A stretch of DNA of 47,075 nt, taken from positions 1 through 47,075 of the forward strand of contig NZ_QFRW01000090.1 in the NCBI RefSeq assembly GCF_003265355.1, read 5' to 3'. Under the pieces are notes generated by a model, which saw only the letters and a program-made list of their open reading frames with translations, was not told where the DNA came from and ran no database searches. The first letter of the stretch is position 1. Each line of letters opens with the position of its first letter. The stretch comes from Glycomyces dulcitolivorans. GTDB lineage: Bacteria; Actinomycetota; Actinomycetes; Mycobacteriales; Micromonosporaceae. The position numbers and the translations under genes are program-made. Below, one piece after another: positions 42,496 to 47,075 of the stretch.

Positions 42496-42967
42496 GGTCG
42501 CGGCGCATCTGGACGCAGGTGGTCTCGTACCACTCGGGCGTCCCGTCGGGCCCGGCCTGCTCCCAGCCTTCGACGACCGTGCCGTACGCGAGGTAGCCGA
42601 GGCCGCGGTAGAACACGCCGTTGCCGCTGGTGTGCCGCTCGTAGCAGAGCTCGGACCGGGCGAGGCCGCGGCGGCGGATGCGGTCCTCAAGGGCGCGAAC
42701 GAGAAGCGTGCCGACGCCGCGGCGCTGCATCGCGGGGCGCACGCCCAGCTGGTACAGGTATCCGGCGCCCGGGAGCTTCGCGAAGTCGACGCCGCCGATC
42801 GCGATCGGGGAGCCCGAGGAGGTGCAGACGACGAGGTAGTCGACCTCGCCCGCCTCGGCCCGGACCAGTTCGCGCGCAACGCTGTCGAGGTGGAGGGCCG
42901 AGCCCGACCAGCCGCAGTCGGGCAGGTCGCCGGGGGTGAGGTCGCGGACGTCCAGGGGCCGGGTCAT
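42476..42967 (-). CDS. GNAT-family N-acetyltransferase
   Basis: A 163-aa acetyltransferase. The acetyl-CoA loop is LGVRPAMQRRGVGTLLVRAL (Q/R-x-x-G-x-G/A), preceded by the strand YLVVCTSSGSPIAIGGVDFA and followed by LCYERHTSGNGVFYRGLGYL. The call is firm, the acceptor unknown. ATG 42967 is chosen because upstream codons run into the terminator at 42989-43021. Confidence 0.88.
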   Translation of the reverse strand: MTRPLDVRDLTPGDLPDCGWSGSALHLDSVARELVRAEAGEVDYLVVCTSSGSPIAIGGVDFAKLPGAGYLYQLGVRPAMQRRGVGTLLVRALEDRIRRRGLARSELCYERHTSGNGVFYRGLGYLAYGTVVEGWEQAGPDGTPEWYETTCVQMRRDLTAPAA

Positions 42968-42988
42968 GGGGGTGAGCTTCGCAGACGA

Positions 42989-43021
42989 GCGGTGTCCGCC
43001 CCGGACCGGGGCGGACACCGC
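42989..43021. terminator. very long perfect hairpin terminator
   Basis: Arms GCGGTGTCCGCCCCGG and CCGGGGCGGACACCGC are perfect over 16 bp around a single A, and pairing continues three more bases outward with one G-U. It lies 17 bp beyond the stop of the secreted protein gene on the minus strand. Confidence 0.88.
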
Positions 43022-43038
43022 TTGCGGCGCAACGGGTG

Positions 43039-43584
43039 CTAGCTGATCTGGTAGGAGCCGGCGCGGTTGGCCCAGCCGATGGTGTCGAGGTTGGCGAGGT
43101 TGTCGATCCACGTCGAGGACGCGCCCGACAGGGTCACGGAGTCCCAGAGCTTGATGTCGCACGAGCGGTAGGTGTGCACCGAGCTGGCGCGGTTGTTCCA
43201 GCCCGCCGCGTCGAGGTAGTCGACGCTGAACTCGACCGGAGAGTATGCGGCCGTGCAGGTGTAGTCGGTGGCGACGAAGGAGCGGGTGCCGCCGGCGACG
43301 TCGTAGTTCGTGCGGTCGTACAGGGTGATCAGCACGGTGTCGGCCAGGACGCCGACCTCCGCGGAGGCGGCCCGGTCCTCGGCGAACGCCGCCGCCTGCG
43401 TTGCGGCGCAGCTGACCTCGTCGGTCACGAGGTTGACGACGCAGTGGTCGGCGCCCGTCGCGCCCTGCGCGGCGGCCGGGGCGAGCGCGAGCAGGCCGAG
43501 CACGGCCGGGAGCGTCAGCAGGGCCGCGATCAGCGTGCGCCCGCGTTTCGCAGACTTAGGAGGGAGTTGTTCCAGTTTGCTCAT
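43039..43584 (-). CDS. secreted protein, beta/gamma-crystallin or I36 inhibitor-like
   Basis: A 181-aa exported protein. Signal peptide RTLIAALLTLPAVLGLLALA with cleavage near AAQGA. The mature part has strand-rich repeats with Greek-key traits: TLYDRTNYDVAGGTRSFVA, AAGWNNRASSVHTYRSCDIK and the C-terminal IGWANRAGSYQIS; the W-x-NRA-S-S/Y repeat is typical of peptidase-inhibitor family I36 and beta/gamma-crystallins. Four Cys. The role may be extracellular protease inhibition or a structural one; this is weak. ATG 43584 (MSKLEQ) is preferred; ATG 43608 is an in-frame alternative. Confidence 0.65.
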   Translation of the reverse strand: MSKLEQLPPKSAKRGRTLIAALLTLPAVLGLLALAPAAAQGATGADHCVVNLVTDEVSCAATQAAAFAEDRAASAEVGVLADTVLITLYDRTNYDVAGGTRSFVATDYTCTAAYSPVEFSVDYLDAAGWNNRASSVHTYRSCDIKLWDSVTLSGASSTWIDNLANLDTIGWANRAGSYQIS

Positions 43585-43620
43585 GCGACAAGAGTATTGG
43601 TTTCGCACGTTTCGTCAAGA

Positions 43621-43648
43621 GGCCGGGGCGTGAACGATCGCCCCGGCC
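43621..43648. terminator. hairpin terminator after the LysR gene
   Basis: GGCCGGGGCG and CGCCCCGGCC form a perfect 10-bp stem with an 8-nt loop, directly after the LysR stop on the minus strand. Confidence 0.78.
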
Positions 43649-43649
43649 C

Positions 43650-44537
43650 TCAGTCGTGGACCACATTGGCGCGGTCCGCCGCGACGGAGGCGAGGATGTC
43701 GAGCATCGCGGCGGTGGCGGGCGGGTCGGGCGGGTCGCCGTAGGTGGCGGCGTAGATGCGGCGGGGGCCGTCGGGGAGGGCGGTGGCGTGGACGCCCGGT
43801 TCGGGGTGGGCCTTGAGGGCGAGGCCATTGAGGACCGCGACGCACATCCCGGCCGCGACCAGGGACTGGATGACGACCATGTCGTCCGAGGAGAAGGCGA
43901 GGCGCGGGGTGAAGCCGGCCCGCTCGCACGCGGCAACCGTGGCGGCCCGGCAGCGTTCGCAACCGCCGATCCACGCCGCGTCCCGCTGGTCCTCGATGCG
44001 GTCGCCGGCGCGGGAGCTGAGGAAGTAGAGGCGGTCGTCCAGGAGGTGGACGAGGCGGCAGTCCTCGGCTTCGGGCGGCGCGTCGGCGTCGCGGAAGACC
44101 AGGCCGATGTCGACGCGGCCCGCCCGGAGCAGGTCGAGGCTCTCGACCGGGTCGGCGTCGACCAGGTGCAGCTCGATGCCCGGGTGGGCGCGGGCGAGTT
44201 CGGCGGCCGCGCGCGGGACGAGGGTGCTCAGCGCCGTCGCGAACCCGGCGATGCGGACCCGGCCCGTGCGCAGGCCCACGCGCGCGGCGAGCTCGACCGA
44301 GGCCGCGTCCATCCGGCCCAGGATCTCGGTGGCGCGCCCCGCGAGCAGCTCGCCCTCGGGGGTGAGGCGGATGCCGCGGCCCGCGCGCTGGATGAGCGTG
44401 GCCCCGGTGGCGGCCTCCAAGCGCCGCAGGTGGTGGCTGATCGAGGGCTGCGAGTAGTGCAGCTCCTTCGCCGCGTCGGTCACCGAGCCGTGGCGGGCGA
44501 CCGCCTCAAGGACCTTCAGGTGGACAGGGTTCAGCAT
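43650..44537 (-). CDS. LysR-family transcriptional regulator
   Basis: A 295-aa regulator. HTH at residues 1-60: HLKVLEAVARHGSVTDAAKE, LHYSQPSISHHLRRLEAATG (20 residues), LIQRAGRGIRLTPEG. The effector domain from about residue 90 is a periplasmic-binding-like fold (VRIAGFATALSTLVPRAAAE). It diverges from the DHFR-family reductase gene across 123 bp and likely controls it, but I could not pick out a clear LysR box there. Confidence 0.92.
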   Translation of the reverse strand: MLNPVHLKVLEAVARHGSVTDAAKELHYSQPSISHHLRRLEAATGATLIQRAGRGIRLTPEGELLAGRATEILGRMDAASVELAARVGLRTGRVRIAGFATALSTLVPRAAAELARAHPGIELHLVDADPVESLDLLRAGRVDIGLVFRDADAPPEAEDCRLVHLLDDRLYFLSSRAGDRIEDQRDAAWIGGCERCRAATVAACERAGFTPRLAFSSDDMVVIQSLVAAGMCVAVLNGLALKAHPEPGVHATALPDGPRRIYAATYGDPPDPPATAAMLDILASVAADRANVVHD

Positions 44538-44660
44538 CCATCAATTTCCTTTATGAGTCGCGCAGGGGATTGGCATTGGACATCATGACACCGAGCCGCG
44601 AGGATCGGTGCAGGACCGGACCCCGGCGACGGGGGTCCGGAGAGCAGAGGAGCACCAGCC

Positions 44661-45293
44661 ATGTCACAGGCCCGAGTCCACAACTTCGCCGTCTCGCTCG
44701 ACGGCTTCGGCACCGGCGAGGGGACGAGCCGCGAAGCCTACTTCGGACATGCCGGAGAACGCCTGCACGAGTGGATGTTCGCCACCCGCTGGTGGGAGGA
44801 GGGCGGCAGCGGCGGCGTCGACGACGTGTTCGTGCGCCAGCACGACCCCGGCATCGGCGCCGAGATCATGGGCGCCGGGAAGTTCGGCTTCCCCGGCTGG
44901 CACGAGGACCCCGACTGGAAGGGCGCGTGGGGCCCCAACCCGCCGTTCCACTCGCCGGTCTTCATCCTCACCCACCACGTGCGGCCCTCGGTCGAGATGG
45001 AGGGCGGCACGACGTACCACTTCATCGACGCCTCCCCCGCCGACGCGCTCGAAGCGGCCCGCAAGGCCGCGGGCGGCAAGGACGTCCGCATCGGCGGCGG
45101 CGCGACGGTGATCCGCGAGTTCCTCAAGGCCGGGCTCATCGACCACATGCACGTCGCGGTCGTCCCGATCCTGCTCGGCAGGGGCGTGCGCCTGTGGGAC
45201 GGCCTCGAAGGGATCGAGCAGGACTTCAAGATCGAGGCGACCTCGGCGCCCTCGGGCGTCACGCACTTGACGTTCAACAGGATCAGCTCCTGA
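44661..45293 (+). CDS. dihydrofolate reductase family protein (RibD C-terminal type)
   Basis: A 210-aa NADPH-dependent reductase-like protein of the DHFR/RibD-C superfamily. Typical stretches: VHNFAVSLDGFGTGEGTSRE at the N-terminus, VFILTHHVRPSVEMEGGTTY, then KDVRIGGGATVIREFLKAGL (20 residues) and HVAVVPILLGRGVRLWDG. It is longer than true FolA and lacks FolA motifs, so it is not expected to make tetrahydrofolate; the substrate is unknown. Starts with AGAGGAGCACC before ATG 44661. Last 11 bp overlap the convergent esterase. Confidence 0.87.
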   Translation: MSQARVHNFAVSLDGFGTGEGTSREAYFGHAGERLHEWMFATRWWEEGGSGGVDDVFVRQHDPGIGAEIMGAGKFGFPGWHEDPDWKGAWGPNPPFHSPVFILTHHVRPSVEMEGGTTYHFIDASPADALEAARKAAGGKDVRIGGGATVIREFLKAGLIDHMHVAVVPILLGRGVRLWDGLEGIEQDFKIEATSAPSGVTHLTFNRISS

Positions 45294-46374
45294 TCGACAC
45301 GGCCCGGGACGCGAACGCCTCGACCGCACTCACCACGGCTTCGAAACGGGGCGAACGGAACAGGTCGAAGCCGTGGTGGGCGCCGGGCAGCTCGGCGTAG
45401 TGCACGGTCGCACCGGAGGCGGCGCGCAGGTCCGCGGCGAAGCGGCGGGCGTGCGAGACGTGCACGACCGAGTCGTGGTCGCCGTGGACGATCAGGAACG
45501 GCGGCGCGTCGGCGCGGGCGTGGGTCAGCGGCGCCGTGCGCGGCTCGCCGGTGAAGTAGGTCCCGTACCAGCCGCCCAGGCCGACGACCGCGGACACGGA
45601 CGTGTCGGCGTCCTCGAAGCCCGGCTGGAGCCCGGGATGGTCGTGGGTGAGCGCCGCCAGCGCCGACAGGTGCGCGCCCGCCGACGAGCCGGACAGGACG
45701 ATGCGGTCGGGGTCGGCCCCGAAGTCGCCGGCGTGCTCGCGGACCCACGCGATGACGCGCTTGGCGTCGGTCAGGTGCTCGTCGAAGGACCCCTCGGGGC
45801 GGAGCCGGTAGTTGGCGCTGACGCACACCCAGCCGTGCGCGGCGAGGCGGTGGAGCAGCGGCAGGGACTGGCTGTTCTTGCGGCCCATGTCGTAGTGGCC
45901 GCCGTGGAAGTGGATGAGGACGGGCGCGCCGGTCGGGTGCGAGCGGTGGCGGTAGACGTCGAGCAGGTTCCGCTTCCCGTTCGGGCCGTAGGCGAGGTTC
46001 GCGGTGCGTTCGACCTGCCACGGGCGGATCGGGAAGGGGCGCAGGAGGATGTCGGCCCACGGGAGGCGGGTGCGGGCCTCGCCGGTCGCGGCCTGGAGGA
46101 CGGGTGCGGCGCGCAGGCTCCGCCGGGTGGTCAGTGCGATGCAGGCGCCGCCGACGACGGCCGCCGCGACGGCGACCGGGGAGGCGAGGTCGCCTTGGGC
46201 GAGAGCGAGTCCGGTGTTGGCGAGGAAGAGGGCGATCGCGAGGAACGGGAGTTCGTTGACGGCCAGGCAGACCAGGAAGAGGGCGGTGCCGAGCTTCTCG
46301 GGCAGGCGCGGCACCGGCAGGGCCGGGAGGGTGAGGACGGCGAGGGAGACGAGGTAGCCCCAGGGGATGCTCAT
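45283..46374 (-). CDS. membrane-anchored alpha/beta hydrolase (esterase)
   Basis: A 363-aa protein. Residues 1-85 contain three hydrophobic helices (YLVSLAVLTLPALPVPRL, ALFLVCLAVNELPFLAIALF, VAVAAAVVGGACIALTT). From about residue 130 comes an HSL/BD-FAE-type esterase domain: oxyanion motif VLIHFHGGHYDMG, nucleophile VLSGSSAGAHLSAL, acid HGDHDSVVH and catalytic His in LPGAHHGFDLF. Most relatives are soluble, so the membrane part is noteworthy. ATG 46374 overlaps the stop of a 19-codon frame (46371-46430); longer in-frame starts lack homology. Confidence 0.85.
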   Translation of the reverse strand: MSIPWGYLVSLAVLTLPALPVPRLPEKLGTALFLVCLAVNELPFLAIALFLANTGLALAQGDLASPVAVAAAVVGGACIALTTRRSLRAAPVLQAATGEARTRLPWADILLRPFPIRPWQVERTANLAYGPNGKRNLLDVYRHRSHPTGAPVLIHFHGGHYDMGRKNSQSLPLLHRLAAHGWVCVSANYRLRPEGSFDEHLTDAKRVIAWVREHAGDFGADPDRIVLSGSSAGAHLSALAALTHDHPGLQPGFEDADTSVSAVVGLGGWYGTYFTGEPRTAPLTHARADAPPFLIVHGDHDSVVHVSHARRFAADLRAASGATVHYAELPGAHHGFDLFRSPRFEAVVSAVEAFASRAVSIRS

Positions 46375-46430
46375 CGGCGCACCAGCGCGATCAGCGTGAT
46401 GATGAGGAGGGGGCGGTGCTGTCGTTTCAT
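46371..46430 (-). CDS. possible leader frame coupled to the esterase
   Basis: A 19-codon frame, MKRQHRPLLIITLIALVRR, whose TGA overlaps the esterase ATG (ATGA). The esterase start has no clear ribosome site of its own, which is compatible with coupling, but the leader's own site is poor too. It is only weakly supported. Confidence 0.25.
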   Translation of the reverse strand: MKRQHRPLLIITLIALVRR

Positions 46431-46561
46431 GAGGGGAATTCTGGCCGCCGGGGCGGGGTCGGCGCATCGGTCCGGCGGTCGCGGCGGCTCCGGCGCAGGG
46501 ACGGGGCGCCTCCTACTTTCGGAGGTGACCGGCGGCGTGCGGGGGTGGCTAGCATGTGCCC

Positions 46562-47075
46562 GTGAACCTTCCCCGTGCTCCCCGCCCCGCCGAGATCGCC
46601 GGCATGGCCGCCGGCGCGGGCGTGCTGACCTTCCTGTCGCTGTGGTCGCGGCCGTCCCCCGGCCCGTTCGAGGTCGCGGTCGCCGTCCTGGCGGTCGCGG
46701 CGGCGATGGCGCAGTTGTGGCGGCCGGTCGCCGGGGTGCTCGCGGCCACGGCGTTGGCGGTGCTGTCGCCGGTGGCGACGACGGCGGCCACGATCGGGGC
46801 GCTCCAAGTCGCTTGGCGGACACGGTTTCTCACCGCGGTGGCGGTGAGCGCGGTCGGGATCGGGGCGCACCTGCTCCAGTGGGTGTGGCATCCGATCCCG
46901 GCGCTCGGGTTCGGCTGGTGGGCGCTGCTGGTCACCGTCGCGTACGGGGCGCTGCTGGGGTGGGGGACGCTGGCGCGGTCGCACCGCGACCTCGTCATGT
47001 CGCTGCGGGAGCGGGCGCGGCGGGCCGAGGCCGAGCAGGGGCGGCGGGTCGCCGAGGCGCGGGCCGCCGAGCGGC
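46562..47075 (+). CDS. sensor histidine kinase, N-terminal part
   Basis: From GTG 46562 the frame stays open to the window end (171 codons). It encodes a membrane sensor with about four to five helices (GMAAGAGVLTFLSLW, VAVAVLAVAAAMAQL, AGVLAATALAVLSPVATTAA, FGWWALLVTVAYGALLGWG), then a basic, Glu-rich coiled stretch RERARRAEAEQGRRVAEARA. In actinobacterial NarL/DesK-type kinases this stretch leads directly into the HisKA_3 phosphorylation helix, which would begin just past base 47075. A response regulator is expected beyond the window. Confidence 0.75.
   Translation, partial: MNLPRAPRPAEIAGMAAGAGVLTFLSLWSRPSPGPFEVAVAVLAVAAAMAQLWRPVAGVLAATALAVLSPVATTAATIGALQVAWRTRFLTAVAVSAVGIGAHLLQWVWHPIPALGFGWWALLVTVAYGALLGWGTLARSHRDLVMSLRERARRAEAEQGRRVAEARAAER

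Noticed and set aside
40771-42879. Very long minus-strand frame continuing upstream of the TPR-like gene
   Set aside because: It crosses the TetR gene and the plus-strand membrane protein in other frames and is composed of Arg/Pro/Ala-rich shadow sequence.
44538-44660. LysR binding box in the gap to the DHFR-family gene
   Set aside because: Several T-N11-A matches can be drawn in this gap, but none is clearly symmetric, so no site is claimed.

Overview
The window is about 47 kb of very GC-rich DNA. Its genes are tightly packed, many overlap by 4 bp as ATGA or GTGA, and several use GTG starts. The gene families are typical of a filamentous or soil actinomycete: MmyB-type XRE regulator, NrtR, RNHCP proteins, DUF7144, sugar ABC systems with LacI and ROK control. 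The sequence alone does not fix the genus; a Glycomyces-like or related actinomycete is a guess. No tRNA, rRNA, CRISPR array, insertion sequence or phage gene was seen, and the region reads as ordinary chromosome with a strong carbohydrate-use theme.

Left end (1-2.9 kb): a truncated acyl-CoA dehydrogenase, a UbiA-type prenyltransferase, a divergent class I methyltransferase and a small DUF7144 membrane protein. From 3.0 to 13.1 kb runs one eight-gene minus-strand operon for taking up and processing a complex glycan: ROK sugar kinase, mannose-6-phosphate isomerase-like protein, CUT1-type binding protein and two permeases, a large six-hairpin glycosidase, an SGNH (acetyl)esterase and a secreted DUF4185 propeller protein. 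A perfect 16-bp palindrome overlaps its promoter, and the LacI-family gene beside it (13.3-14.3 kb) is the likely repressor. A divergent GH35 beta-galactosidase follows.

From 16.2 to 20.2 kb lie an AAC(3)-type acetyltransferase, a relic of a trypsin-like protease, a GNAT acetyltransferase, a SnoaL-like protein, relics of a zinc-binding dehydrogenase and of a probable TetR regulator, and two RNHCP zinc-finger genes behind a 200-nt structured leader. Then come ilvD and a divergent MmyB-type regulator.

From 23.0 to 35.2 kb is a second sugar locus, probably for beta-glucan or cello-oligosaccharides: secreted GH5 endoglucanase, five-gene Opp-type ABC importer, ROK-family repressor, and a GH4 glycosidase plus BadF-type kinase pair, with an alpha/beta hydrolase and an AraC regulator inserted. 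The three promoters of the endoglucanase, the importer and GH4 carry the same 27-bp interrupted inverted repeat at or just after the -10 box. I read this as one regulon under the ROK repressor.

From 36.3 to 39.7 kb is the most unusual unit: a divergent NrtR regulator with an intact Nudix box faces an SPFH gene followed, with a 4-bp overlap, by one open frame that encodes an NAD-kinase-like domain joined without a stop to a short-chain dehydrogenase. The right end (39.7-47.1 kb) has a lipoprotein, a TetR regulator with twin operators facing a membrane protein, a GNAT enzyme, a secreted I36-like protein, LysR with a divergent DHFR-family reductase, a membrane-anchored esterase and the start of a sensor histidine kinase.
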